DNA of 64,000 nucleotides from Microcebus murinus (GCF_040939455.1 NC_134110.1:2178001-2242000); one strand, 5' to 3'. Shown: positions 34,851-46,660, counted from the first letter of the stretch. Notes: generated from the letters alone by a model not told the origin. Translations and numbers: made by a program.

Positions 34851-36214
34851 GTCTCCAGGCTGCCTGACGCCGGGAAACCGGGAGGCGGGAGTCTGGGCTG
34901 GAGTCTCCGCCTGGCCACCACACGCAGGTCGCCGCCCATCTCAGGTCTCCATATTCTCCCCTGTTGCTTGAAACGAAAAGGAGGCCGAAAGGCAGCGAGC
35001 TGGTTCCGAGGACCGTAAGCTGGAGACGCACCCAGGAAGGAAGCGGCCAGGATGGACAGGGCAGCGTGGAAGAGTTCGGGCCCCGCCACGGGGAGCAGCT
35101 GTTTCTCAGCTCAGCCAGCATCCGCTGCGGCAGCGGGTCTTTCCTGGGGACCCCAGAAAGGTGGGTTTTCATGTGAAATCGCCCAGCCTTTAAACTTCGT
35201 CTTCCAATTCTGCATTTCGAAGCGGTATAAGCCCGAACATGCCTACAGCCCACATTCAGCCTGCAGGAGGACAGTTTTCTGCTGCTCATCTGGAAGGATG
35301 TCAGGTCCTTTCCGGTTTGAAGATTGCATCGTCCTGGGCTTGTCTAGGGTTCCCGAGTGCACGCGGTGGTGCCCCTTTCATCGTGACAAATGACAACCCT
35401 GCGTGAGGCACCTACTGCAAACAGGGTCCACGCTTGTTCCTGGAGACACGGCACAGGCTTGTCCCTCCATCCCAGCCCTGGGGGACACCAATCCCAAAGG
35501 ACCTTCACTTTCAAGGGACAGCTCACACGTCTCCTCGTTTTGAGGACTTCCTGACTCATCTCCCACGGTGACCCGGGAAGGGTGAGGCCGACAGAGCAGG
35601 GGGCGAACGCCATGGAGCAGGAGTTTGTCACACTAGAAGAACCCAGGGGGACGGGGCATGCCGTGCCATGGGGACCGTGCGGAGGAGCACCGGCTGGCAG
35701 GAGGCAGAAGGAGTGAGGGGACAACGCGGCCAGAGCCTATACTGTGGCTTCCTCGGGAAGGAACGGACGAGGCAGGGTGAGCAGAACTAGGATCAGCTGG
35801 TTTGAATCATTTCATGGGGGTGAAGCCCCAAGACATGGGTCTGTCTCTGGTCGTCTGCTGTCCGGTGCCGGCGTGGTGGCAGCAGGGACGGTGGCGGCCT
35901 GCCACTGGGTGCTTGGGCAGGAGGCGGCGCGTCCGGGCTCCAGCCGGGCGGGTGGCACGGGAAAGGCGCACGGGCCTGCTGTGCGCCAGCTCCGGGAACC
36001 GGCCGGCGCCGGGAGGGGCCGTCCCGCCAGGGCCAGCAAGGCCCCGGGTGTCAGAGCGTCCAGCCACAGAACAACCGCGCAGACCGGCAGCGCCCGACGG
36101 GAGGGGGACGCCAGACGCCGGGGTCGGAGGGAGACTAATCTCCAGCTGCAGGAGGCAAGAGCGCGCGGTGCAGGGGTGGGGCCGGTGGGGCCGCGCGGCC
36201 GAGGCCACAAAAGG
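34851..36214. promoter_or_regulatory. CpG-rich domain between two tandem arrays
   Basis: CpG density is high at 34.74-35.1 kb and again at 35.85-36.21 kb, with a lower stretch between. Several overlapping open frames up to 204 codons occur on both strands; none has a recognisable domain. It could be a CpG island with a promoter, but no first exon is recognised. Confidence 0.45.
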
Positions 36215-36324
36215 TGAGTGTGCGTGATGTGAGCAGGTGTGCCTAGGTGTGTATGAGTGCGTCTGGGTGTGGGTGTGTGTATGTGTATGTGTGTGTGAGT
36301 GAGTGTGTGTATGAGTGCATCTGG

Positions 36325-36355
<31 letters not shown>

Positions 36356-36840
36356 AGTGTGTGTATGAGTGCATCTCTGTGTGTGTGTGTGTGTGAGTGT
36401 TTCTGTGTGTGGGTGTGTGTGAGCATGTGAGTGTGTCTGGGTGTGTGTCAGTGTGTGTGGGTGTGTTTAAGTGTGTCTGGGTGTGGGTATGTGTGAGTGT
36501 GTGTAGGTATGTGTGAGTGTGTGTAGGTATGTGTGAGTGTGTGTAGGTATGTGTGAGTGTGTTTGGGTATGTTTAAGTGTGTCTGGGTGTGGGTGTGTGT
36601 GAGTGTGTGTGGGTGTGTTAGTGTGTGAGTGTGTGTAAGAGTGTGAGCGTGTAGGTGTGTGTGGTTTGTGTTAGTGTATGAGTATGTGGGTGTGTGAGAG
36701 TGTGAGCGTGTGAGTATGTGTGTGGTTTGTGTTAGTGTGAGAGTGTGAACGTATTAGTGTGAGTGTGTGTGGTTTGTGTTAGTGTGTGAGTATGTGGGTG
36801 TGTGTGAGTGTGAGCATGTGAGCGTGTGTGGTGTGTCTGG
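36215..36840. repeat. GT-rich compound tract
   Basis: About 620 bases dominated by TGTG with interspersed GAG, GGG, CTGG and TATG, forming local blocks such as GTGTGTAGGTATGTGTGA (four copies near 36,495-36,560). It lies directly against the 23/24-bp minisatellite. Alternating purine-pyrimidine DNA of this kind favours Z-form. Confidence 0.96.
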
Positions 36841-36852
36841 GCTTCCCTCTCC

Positions 36853-38200
36853 GGCCTGTGCCCCCCAGCGCCCAGAGGCCCGTGCCCCCAGCGCCCAGAG
36901 GCCCTTACCCCCAGCGCCCAGAGGCCCGTGCCCCCCAGCGCCCAGAGGCCCGTGCCCCCCAGCGCCCAGAGGCCCGTGCCCCCAGCGCCCAGAGGCCCGT
37001 GCCCCCAGCGCCCAGAGCCCCGTGCCCCCCAGCGCCCAGAGCCCGTGCCCCCAGCGCCCAGAGGCCCGTGCCCCCCAGCGCCCAGAGGCCCGTGCCCCCA
37101 GCGCCCAGAGGCCCTTACCCCCAGCGCCCAGAGGCCCTTACCCCCAGCGCCCAGAGCCCGTGCCCCCAGCGCCCAGAGGCCCGTGCCCCCAGCGCCCAGA
37201 GCCCCGTGCCCCCCAGCGCCCAGAGCCCGTGCCCCCAGCGCCCAGAGGCCCGTGCCCCCCAGCGCCCAGAGGCCCGTGCCCCCAGCGCCCAGAGGCCCTT
37301 ACCCCCAGCGCCCAGAGGCCCGTGTCCCCCAGCGCCCAGAGGCCCGTGCCCCCCAGCGCCCAGAGGCCCGTGCCCCCAGCGCCCAGAGGCCCGTGCCCCC
37401 AGCGCCCAGAGGCCCGTGCCCCCCAGCGCCCAGAGGCCCTTGCCCCCCAGCGCCCAGAGGCCCTTGCCCCCCAGCACCCAGAGGCCCGTGCCCCCCAGCG
37501 CCCAGAGGCCCTTGCCCCCCAGCGCCCAGAGGCCCGTGCCCCCCAGCGCCCAGAGGCCCTTGCCCCCAGCGCCCAGAGGCCCGTGCCCCCAGGGCCCAGA
37601 GGCCCGTGCCCCCAGCGCCCAGAGGCCCGTGCCCCCAGCGCCCAGAGGCCCGTGCCCCCAGCGCCCAGAGGCCCGTTCCCCCCAAGGCCCAGAGGCCCAT
37701 GCCCCCAGCGCCCAGAGGCCCGTGCCCCCCAGCGCCCAGAGGCCCGTGCCCCCCAGCGCCCAGAGGCCCTTGCCCCCAGCGCCCAGAGGCCCGTGCCCCC
37801 AGGGCCCAGAGGCCCGTGCCCCCCAGCGCCCAGAGGCCCGTGCCCCCAGGGCCCAGAGGCCCGTGCCCCCCAGCACCCAGAGGCCCGTGCCCCCCAGCAC
37901 TCAGAGGCCCGTGCCCCCCAGCGCCCAGAGGCCCTTGCCCCCCAGCACCCAGAGGCCCGTGCCCCCCAGCGCCCAGAGGCCCTTGCCCCCCAGCACCCAG
38001 AGGCCCATGCCCCCCAGCGCCCAGAGGCCCTTGCCCCCCAGCACCCAGAGGCCCGTGCCCCCAGCGCCCAGAGGCCCGTGCCCCCCAGCACCCAGAGGCC
38101 CATGCCCCCCAGCGCCCAGAGGCCCGTGCCCCCCAGCGCCCAGAGGCCCTTGCCCCCCAGGGCCCAGAGGCCCGTGCCCCCCAGCGCCCAGAGGCCCGTG
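36853..38200. repeat. 23/24-bp GC-rich minisatellite, about 57 units
   Basis: The unit is about AGCGCCCAGAGGCCCGTG followed by five or six C, giving 23 or 24 bp; 22-bp units lacking a G also occur. Variants are GCCCTTG/GCCCTTA, AGCACCC and AGGGCCC. A block near 36,980-37,115 recurs 184 bp later. Between about 37,920 and 38,060 the array alternates CTTG/CACCC and GTG/GCGCC units as 48-bp dimers. The minus strand carries three G-runs per unit. Open frames of up to 693 codons crossing it are artefacts. Confidence 0.97.
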
Positions 38201-39874
38201 CGGCACGCGGTGGGACTAGACGCCGGCCTCTTCCCCGCGATGAACAGGGAGCTCTTAGGGAAGATCAGACCCTAAGGCCGGGGCAGCACCGATGGCTGGG
38301 GCCAGGCCGCCCTGCGTCTGGGCTCGGCCCCTGCACGGCGCTCCGTGGCCGTCCCTGCATCAACCCAGGCGTGCCACCAGCCCCTCGGCTCACGGCCACT
38401 CACCGGCAAGCGGCAGCAGCCGCCTCCACAAGTCAGCGGGGAAGAGCCCGCCAGGGAACAGGGGGCGGACCCCATGGCGTCGGCAGGGCCACCGCAGGTC
38501 CCGTAGCGCGTCTTTCTGCCCTCACGTCCCCCTCCTCCCGGACGCCGCGCCACTCCACGGCCTGTGGGTCCCGCCCGCGTCGCGAAGGGCGTGTCTGTGG
38601 CCAGCGGTTTCTGTCCCGCACGGGTAGTTGTCCCGGTGCCTCCTCCGCTTTCTCTGTCCTGGCCTCCACCCCGCCTCACCGGAGCCCGGACGCAGGACTC
38701 CAGGTCCCTCCCCGGCCTGTGCTCGTCTGCGGCTGGGGCTGCCCCCGGCCCCGAGCTCCCAGTCCCCCCTCCTCCTCCCAGATGTCCCCACACAGCGGTG
38801 GCTTCCTCCTGGCCGGCATTCGGGCAGCTGGCGTCCCCGCCTGCTCAGGTTCAGCAGCTCAGGAAGGAGCCAGCTTGTCCTCAGCCCGGGGGACAAGCGG
38901 CGGGTGACAGGACACCAAAGGGCCTTTTGCAGAATTCGGGGTCTCTTCCCTGCGTTCTCCGCAGGCATTTGGAAGTGGGGCGATGAGGCCACGACGTCAC
39001 CTCTTCCCTGGGTTCCCTCAGTTTTCTTGAGACCAGACTGGGAGAAGGAAAACTAGCATTCCTGAGACGGATTCAGAGAAGGCGGACTAGCGGGAATGTG
39101 GAGTGCACTTGGCTCTCCCTTTTGCTTTTCTGCGGGAATGAAAACAACATCCAGAAAGCTCCGTGGTTGGCACTGGCTGATCAGGACAGCGTCCCTTCGG
39201 CCTCGGGCCCGAGTAGGACCCGGCGGCGGCCCGGGGGCGGGCGCAGGGCGAGCACCCCACTCCCGCTCCGCGCCGAGCCCTGACGGGCTCCCGGCTTGGC
39301 GGCCTCACGTGGCGACGCAAACTCTGCGCCCGCTGGTCCGGTCGTTTTTGTTTCCCTTCCCTTCTAAGCGAACGTGGTGCTTCCAGTGTGTTCCGCGGCG
39401 TCTCGGCTCAGGGAGGCCCATGATGTCACGGCTGAACTATGCGGCACGACTCGAACATGCGAGAGGAAACGGCCAATTCTCTTCTGGCTCCGTGCGCGAG
39501 GGCGGAACGAACGTTCCCTCTCCGGTGGAGGGCAAATCAAGACGAAAAAGACCCGCCATGTCCCCGAGGAGGGCCGGAGCCGCAGCCCACATAAATTGGG
39601 CGTTGCTTGCTTGCAGGACAGGTGGGCTTGGTAATTATTTTTAGGAGTAGCTAACTGGGGTCACGTGAAAGCGCTCTGTCGATAGGAAAGAGGAGAGAGA
39701 GATGAGGCATGAGACAAAGAAATAAAAATAAATAAATAAATGAACCAGTCTTGGGAATTTTGATCCCTCTGTTTGTGCTCAGAAGTGAGGGAGGGGAGGG
39801 AAGTGGGTAGAGGTGCAGGAACCTCTTCCGTGTGGCTCCTTCACAAATGGGTCCCTGGAGCCACAGGGCGTTTG
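38201..39874. other. CpG-rich sequence, no gene recognised
   Basis: CpG is dense at 38,210-38,630 and 39,180-39,340 (about 8 per 60 bases at best). An AAAT microsatellite lies at about 39,719-39,741. Frames of up to 182 codons (39,096-39,644) show no domain and overlap others. A cAMP-response-like TGATGTCACGG at about 39,420 is a weak single motif. Confidence 0.45.
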
Positions 39875-39950
39875 TCTTGGAAGAAACCGAGGCACAGAGA
39901 CAGAGGGACCCTGGCGAAGTCACCTGAGCGAGTCTCCCAGGCGGAGTCCA
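39875..39950 (-). mobile_element. MIR SINE fragment, antisense
   Basis: GGAAGAAACCGAGGCACAGA, GACAGAGGGACCCTGGCGAA and GTCACCTGAGCG fit antisense MIR. Confidence 0.6.
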
Positions 39951-41714
39951 GTGCAGCCGCCCCTCCTGCCCGCACCGCGGAGCTGTGGTCGGGGGTGCCC
40001 GCCAGCGGTTCGCCTGGGCTGGGGGCGCTTGCTCTGCTGAGGACACTGCCTTCAGGAACCCAGCCGGGCTCTGGCTTTCTGCCGCTGCCTAAAACGGCCC
40101 TATAGTAGGGCGGCGGGGGCTGGACCGGGTTCCAGGGCCCAGCTCAGACCTCCCTGCCCTGCGTTCCGAGGCGGATCCGGGTCTTCTTCCATTCGGGATA
40201 AACGAGCCCACCCGCCCCGCCTGCCCTGCCTGTCTCAGCAGGGAAGTGAGGACCGAGGGGGTGGGGCGGGGGACGTGTCCCATCAATTACGTAAAGCGTA
40301 AAACAGATGTTCGGGGCCGACCGGGATGCTGTTAGGATTATTATCTTAATCTGTCGTAACTAAGAACGCAAGAGAGAGGGGCTTCCAGACAGAGCGCAGG
40401 AGCCGCGGCCTTGGGCTTTGGGGTCCCGTGAGCGCAGCTCGGCAGCTGGAGGGAGAAGAGGGCCGGGAGGCCAGGTGCTTGCCCTGAAACGGAGGCAGAA
40501 GACGCAGGGGCTTGGGCGGGCGGGCACGCCTGCTGGGACTGGGACGGTACTCTCAGACAAGACGCGGGGACCCTCCCTAAGGTGAGAGCCACCTGCCGCA
40601 CGCCTGGCTTCCAGGCAGGTCCAGCCCCCGAACCGGACACACAATAGTGTCACGGCTCACTCGGTGCCAAATTCATCACCGAAGGCCAGAGTCACCAAGT
40701 CCATTTTCCCCTGACAGCCCCCGTTCCACACGCCTGACACATCCTGTTTACTTTGTTCAGGGTTAGTGGCGGTCTGGGTGTTTCGGCTGGGCCCCTGATG
40801 GCGTGGTCGGCGGGTGCTGCGGCCCAGGTTGTGTGAGCAGTACAGAGGTTGAAAGAGCAGAATCGCACCCAGAGGGCCGAGACGCTCGAGTCTGGGAGGC
40901 TGTGGGGGTCCAGGCGGGCGGAGAGGCCGGAGGGGCCCGTCTCTCCCGCCGTGCGAGCCCAGGGCGTGAGCTCGTGGGACGGAGCCCTGGGCAAGGGCCG
41001 CTCTGCTGTTTGGACGCTCTCCTCCCGGCCTCTCCCTCCTTCCCAACTCGGGTTCGTGATGAGGCTAGCGTGTGCGGCGTGCCTTCCGTGAGCACGCGTC
41101 AGTGTCCCCAGGTCACTCCCCCAGCCCCGGCGTGTGCGGAGAGCGGGCTCAGCAGGTGGGCTCGGGAGTGCGGGCAGGTGGAGCGCCCACGTGGCCATTC
41201 TGGGAGCCGTTCCACCTCCAGGAGCCGGGGCTCTGGACAGCCAGCTGGGAGCCGCAGTCTCGGACGCTGCCCAAGTCCCGGTGCAGAACGTGTGCCCAGT
41301 CTATCGCAGTACCTGGAGGGGTGTACTGAGAATGACTGTAGCTGGAACATCATGCGCCCTGGCTCTGCAGAAAGCAGCTGTCCGAGCTGGGCAGATCCCT
41401 TCCCTTGCCCAGGTCTACAAATTGGGTGGGGAAATTGAACCAGAAGAGCTCTAAGCATCTCCCACCTCTAAGATTCCACGGAGACCAGCAATGGGCCCCC
41501 ATAGGCTGTAACCAGGTGACTTCACACCGAGGCAACGTGCTGGACACGTCTACCTGCGGCAGGACAGTGGCCACATCTCTGAAGTTTTCTTGTTTTTTTT
41601 AAGCATCGATTTGGAGCCCCAGAGTCAAAAACATGGGACTAAGATGTGGTTGGCATCCAAGGTCCGAAGGGAGGGGTTTGGGATGCCACTTCACAACCGA
41701 ATGCTTATTTTAAC
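39951..41714. other. GC-rich sequence, nothing recognised
   Basis: High GC with stop-poor overlapping frames on both strands (up to 211 codons), none with a domain. No repeat family recognised. Confidence 0.45.
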
Positions 41715-41900
41715 AGATATTTATGTAGCCCCTACTGTTGCCAGACACTACTTGTGAGTGGCTTACAAATATTAATTCTCCGGTTCCAACTGTGTGAGCA
41801 AGGTACTATGATTATGCCCATTTTGCTGATGAGAAAACCGAGGCACAAGGAAATCGAGAAACTTGTCTAAGGCCACATTGCTATTGATAAGAAGGAGCGA
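41715..41900 (-). mobile_element. MIR SINE, antisense
   Basis: ATATTTATGTAGCCCCTACT, AAGGTACTATGATTATGCCC, TTTTGCTGATGAGAAAACCG and TTGTCTAAGGCCACATTGCT run in the order of a nearly complete antisense MIR. Confidence 0.82.
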
Positions 41901-43129
41901 CTCATTAACGTAGGTGCTCAGACATTAACATGACCCTCATTCACACCGAGGGACTGGGGAGTGGGGCGCAAACCCCCCACCCCAGGAGGAGCAGTAAGAA
42001 CGCCGGGAAATCCGCCCAGGTCCTTGGACCCGAGAACCCATGCTGATCCACTTCCACGGCATTTCTTACAGTTGCTTCCCCAAAAGACAGGAATAGGTAT
42101 CTTGCCAGCATATGAAACGGGGCTCTGGGCAGGACGTCCGTGAAGTTTCTCGGGCTGCCTTGCCGCACGGCTCTCAGAGCTCTGGTCTGCCCGTGCACAT
42201 CCTGGGCCCCACGGCCGGACGTGGAGCGCAACTTCCCCAAACGTGGTGACGAAGGATCTCGTTTGTTTTTTTTTTTTTCCAAGGAATATCTCAAAACACT
42301 AAAATTCTAACAAACGCACTTTGGTGTTTTGTTGGTGCTGGTAGATTGTTTTCATCCATTCGCTCGTTTGTTTATGCAATGAATATTGGTTAGTGTTTCT
42401 TTGGTCAATTCCCAGGAGGGACTGCCGGTACAGAACTGAAAGACGCACTTGTTTTGTTGTTGTTGTTTTCCTAAAGGAGGCCGACCTCCTAATTCGGTAT
42501 TTGAACAAGAAAAAAAGGCCAATGACGGCAAACGCACTTTGGAAACACCAGCCTGGCCCAGCGGAAAGTTGGGGACATTCGTGCCCCCACCTCCAGATGC
42601 AATGAATGATCAGCCCTCTTGAGACCACGCGGCCTCATCTGCCTCCCGCAGGTCCCGCTGACCTGACTCACCTGCCCGGCGGGCGTGGCGGGTCCGTAGC
42701 GCAGAGCCGGCTCTGCTTTATCTCAGGGCAGCCAGCTCCGTTTCCTGCACACGGTAAACACTCAGATGTTCGCTGAATAAAGATCCGAGCGCCTTTACAC
42801 CATTTCCATCTGAGAACCCAGAGAGAGAAGGAGCAATAAAGTTAAAACAGAGAGCGTCCCCTTTTGGCTGGGCTTTTACGGAGCCGGTGGCGTGAAAACC
42901 AGCGCAGGTGGGGAGGAAAGCGTCACCCTCCCGGGAGAGTCGGTTTGTTGGCAACAGAAAGGGAGGAGGGAGGAGGAGAAGCCGCAGCATCGCCCAGCCT
43001 CAAAGACTGCAGGGGACGTTCCACTCCAGGCCTGTCAGAGCGGCGACTATCAACACAGAAAATGCAAAGTGGCGGTTGCGGGCAAGGGCGTGGAGAGGGC
43101 GGGTGCAGGCGCACGGTGAGCGGGAAGGG
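41901..43129. other. Unique sequence with a 14-bp direct repeat
   Basis: CAAACGCACTTTGG occurs exactly at 42,311-42,324 and 42,529-42,542 in the same orientation. The 42,300-42,420 part resembles an old 'attcattcattcaacaaatatt' type repeat. No gene recognised. Confidence 0.45.
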
Positions 43130-43710
43130 GACAGGGGCGCCTGCTACGCAGGCAGTGCCGCGGCTCCTCCAAAATTAAACGTAGAACCGCCGTGTGGCCC
43201 CGCGCTTCCACTCCAGGACATTCACCGGGAAGAACTGGAAGCGGGGTCGCGGAGAGAAGCCTGTGCACGCTTGTCCGTAGCAGCGGCATTCACAACAGCC
43301 AAAGGCGGAGGCCGCCCAGGGGCCCACAAACAGTGGAGGCCACGCAGCCTCGGAAGGGGAAGGAATTCTGACACGCGGGGCAACTCGTATGGACTCTGAG
43401 GCGGCTGTCCCAAGCGGGAGAAGCCCGCACCAGAAGACAAATACTGTGCGGTTCCACTCGCAGGAGGCATCCAGCAACGGAGATGGGATTGCGGTCACCA
43501 GGGGCTGCGGGGAGACGGGGAACGGAGAGTCGCTGTGCCACGGGCATAGGTTTTCAGTTTTGCAAGATGGAAAAGAGAGTTCTGCAAACGGGTGGCGGCG
43601 ATGTGAAGGAACTGAACGCCACGGACCTGCACGCCCAAGAAAACGGTTAAGATGGTAAATTGTGTATTATGTGTATTTTACCACAATTAATAATAAAAAA
43701 AAAAAAAACT
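43130..43710 (+). mobile_element. L1MA/MB-like 3' end with strong GC shift
   Basis: The order of blocks is that of an L1 3' end in sense orientation: GTCCGTAGCAGCGGCATTCA, CAACAGCCAAAGGCGGAGGC, GAAGGAATTCTGACACGCGG, AGAAGACAAATACTGTGCGG, GTCACCAGGGGCTGCGGGGA, TTTTCAGTTTTGCAAGATGG and GGTTAAGATGGTAAATTGTG, ending in poly-A. Compared with the remembered consensus, most changes in the left part are A or T to G or C, while the 3' terminus (43,640-43,700) is nearly unchanged. It is non-coding. Confidence 0.8.
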
Positions 43711-44894
43711 GAAGGAGACATTGAAGGTACACCACCCAGAGCCCAACATTTGCTACGTGGGGAAACTGATGCCTAGAGATACAGAGCTGGCATCACGAGG
43801 GCCAACAAAATCAGTCCTCGGGACTTTAATAAACACTGTCAAGGCTGTAAATCCAAGGAATTATTCATAGGTGACCTCCTGACATTATTTTTAAGAAAAT
43901 GTCACGGTAAGTAGGCAGGAAAAAAAAACAGTTCCTTATTAGATTCCCCTCCTATTTGGAGATAACGGGGGACTCTCTCATTTGGAAGAAGCTAAGGACG
44001 ATTTCTCCGTGAGTCCTGAGCTCCCCGGCAAGCCCTTCCCCGCCCAGGCCCCCCCCCCATCGTCTCTCGCGGGGTCCAGTCTGTCCATCGGCAGCGTGAC
44101 CCGGGGTGCCCGGCCCCGAGTTTCCATTCGTCTGCGCCGAGCCCACAAAGCCACGACGGGGCTCCCGGCCGAGGAGCTGCGATTTCCGCAGCCGCCCGGC
44201 AGCCGGGCCGCCCGCTGGATCGCTTTTCAGCAATCTTGGTAGGCGTCGAGGTAAAAATCATGTTTTTTACTCAGACCTGAAACCCATCAGCAGCAGCAGC
44301 TGACTTCCTCCGCCTGGGCGCAAACTGCAGTCTCGAAATGCGAGAGGGAACAAAGGCCACGGAGCCAGACCGACCGCTTGCTTGGTGGTTTCCTAGGGGT
44401 ATTAGGTTACCTTCCCGCGTCCTGGAGCTCTCTCAGCGCAGACTGGAGCTGACCTCGGCCGGCTGCGGGCAGGGCAGAGAGCCGCCACCGCCGAGACTCA
44501 GGACCCTGGCAAAGCCCCACACCCGGGCGGGCTCAGGGGACGGTTCTCTTAAAGTTCTTCTAAGGTCGAGGGTGTTTGCTTGTGGATAGGAATGTTTGCT
44601 ACAGCAAAGCAGGGAGTTCCCACACTCTGTTCCTTGCAAAAAGTCACGATAGCCGCACTGTCCCCTGTCTCTGCCCAGTGCAAGCAGGTACGCCGGGAAC
44701 ACCTGTCTGCGCGGTCCGGCCACGCCCTCATTGCGCCATGCAGGATTGACTTGCGTACACATGGAGATTTGGAGCACCACAGAGGGGAGGGACCTGGACA
44801 ACAAAAAAAAAACAATCTAGATCTTCATAAGCAAGAATAAACAGCGAGCAGAATTTATGTCTCTCCTAGGAGAGGGACAATATTTATATTTTTA
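43711..44894. other. Unique sequence with a CpG-rich centre
   Basis: CpG-dense at about 44,020-44,240; a short CAG run (CAGCAGCAGCAGC) at about 44,288. No gene or repeat recognised. Confidence 0.45.
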
Positions 44895-45075
44895 AAATGC
44901 TTTTATTCATTTTGTCTCATTTGATTCCCAGTGGGAACTGGTGGTAGTTGTAGCAGCAGCGACCGATAGCAGTAAGTTGCACCATTGTACAGACACCGAG
45001 GCTCAGAGAAGTTAATGAAAATGCCAGAAGTCACAGAGCGGCTGACAGAGTCAGGTTTGGGACAAGGTCGGACGC
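44895..45075 (-). mobile_element. MIR SINE, antisense
   Basis: TTGTCTCATTTGATTCCCAG, CATTGTACAGACACCGAGGC, TCAGAGAAGTTAATGAAAAT and CAGAAGTCACAGAGCGGCTG follow antisense MIR. Confidence 0.75.
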
Positions 45076-45788
45076 TTCTTTCTGTCCAGTTCTCGCTCCG
45101 CTGGGAGGTTCCGTTGCAGGTCTGTGACTTCCATGGCGCGTCGATTAGAGCACTGATCGTAAAGGTGGTGTGCAGTGCCCTGCCCCAGAGACAGGTCGGC
45201 CGGGGCTCGGTGTCAGTTAGCGATTCCAGCCGCAGAGAAGCCCTCCGTGGCCTCCCGGGCTGCCTGTGCTGTGAGCGGCCGCCAGGTGGGCTGCGGTTGC
45301 CGGCGCACGCCCCGGGATGGGAGCTCGTAGGTGCCGGGCCACGGGCGTTCCGCAACACAGGATCCATTCAGGTTAGCTGTAAACAGCTCCGTTTTAGCTG
45401 CAGAGCGTGGCTATTATGAACTCCCATTGCCATGCCCAGAAATCAAGGAAAAATTTATAGAGTAAAACAGCAGCGTGCAGTTTGGCCATCTCCACAGTCA
45501 TCTGCAAAAGCAGCGTTTCATCGATGCCCTGTCTTCTTTCACGGTAAACTGGAAGACAGTCCTCCAGGAGGGCAGGACCCTCGATGGACGCAGCCTGGCG
45601 TACGTGCTGCTCTGGCTCTGGGCCCCGGTGTTGGCTGCTGCCGCCCTCTGCCCGGCTTCAGCCCAGGTGTTAGGAGCCTTTGCCTACCCACGGCCTCAGC
45701 GTCGCCAGCTTCAGAGCCAGCCCTGGCCAGGCCGGCGGTGTGTCTGGGAGCCCTGGCTTCCTCCACGCATGTGTCTGCAATGAGTGGT
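45076..45788. other. Unique sequence
   Basis: No gene or repeat recognised. The 446-codon plus-strand frame that starts at 45,432 is unremarkable here and owes its length to the 27-bp array. Confidence 0.5.
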
Positions 45789-46660
45789 GCCGCAGCCCTG
45801 GGCACGAGCGTGCATGCTGCAGCCCCGTGCACGAGTGTGTATGCTATAGACCCATGCACGAGCATGTATGCTATAGATCCATGTAAGAGCGTGCATGCTG
45901 CAGCCCTGTGCACAAGCGTGTATGCTATAGACCCGTGCACGAGCGTGCATGCTATAGACCCATGCACGAGCATGTATGCTATAGACCCATGCACGAGCAT
46001 GTATGCTATAGATCCATGCAAGAGCGTGCATGCTGCAGCCCTGTGCACGAGCGTGTATGCTATAGACCCGTGCACGAGTGTGTATGCTATAGACCCATGC
46101 ACGAGCATGTATGCTATAGACCCATGCAAGAGCGTGCATGCTGCAGCCCTGTGCACGAGCATGTATGCTATAGACTCATGCACGAGCGTGCATGCTATAG
46201 ACCCATGCACGAGCATGTATGCTATAGATCCATGCAAGAGCGTGCATGCTGCAGCCCTGTGCACAAGCATGTATGCTATAGACCCGTGCACGAGCATGCA
46301 TGCTATAGACCCATGCACGAGCATGTATGCTATAGATCCGTGCACGAGCATGCATGCTGAAGCCCCATGCACGAGCATGTATGCTATAGATCCGTGCACG
46401 AGCATGCATGCTGAAGCCCCATGCACGAGCATGTATGCTATAGATCCGTGCACGAGCATGCATACTGAAGCCCCATGCACGAGCGTGTATGCTATAGATC
46501 CGTGCACGAGCATGCATGCTGAAGCCCCATGCATGAGCGTGTATGCTATAGATCCATGCATGAGCATATATGCTATAGATCCGTGCACTAGCATGAATGC
46601 TGCAGCCCCGTGCACGAGTGTGTATACTATAGACTCGTGCACAAGCGTGCATGCTGCACA
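45789..46660. repeat. 27-bp minisatellite, about 32 units
   Basis: Three main unit types share the outline GCTATAGACCCATGCACGAG plus seven bases. They differ at the middle hexamer: CTATAG (Q), CTGCAG (P) or CTGAAG (R), and some Q units end in CAAGAGCG. In order, the left and centre show P-Q-Q-Q' tetramers (one pentamer); from about 46,330 the array switches to alternating Q-R dimers of 54 bp. As 27 is a multiple of 3, a 9-residue motif (AIDPCTSMY in one frame) repeats, and all three plus frames and two minus frames stay open. There is no sign that it is translated. Confidence 0.96.

Noticed and set aside
36215..36840. Telomere-like or subtelomeric TG repeat
   Set aside because: The tract is TG-rich but lacks TTAGGG or any regular telomeric variant unit.
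36767..38907. 693-, 502- and 463-codon Pro/Arg/Ala-rich frames
   Set aside because: They are readings of the 23/24-bp minisatellite; overlapping frames on both strands are equally long.
39410..39440. cAMP-response element promoter
   Set aside because: A single near-match in GC-rich DNA, with no exon or start site recognised nearby.
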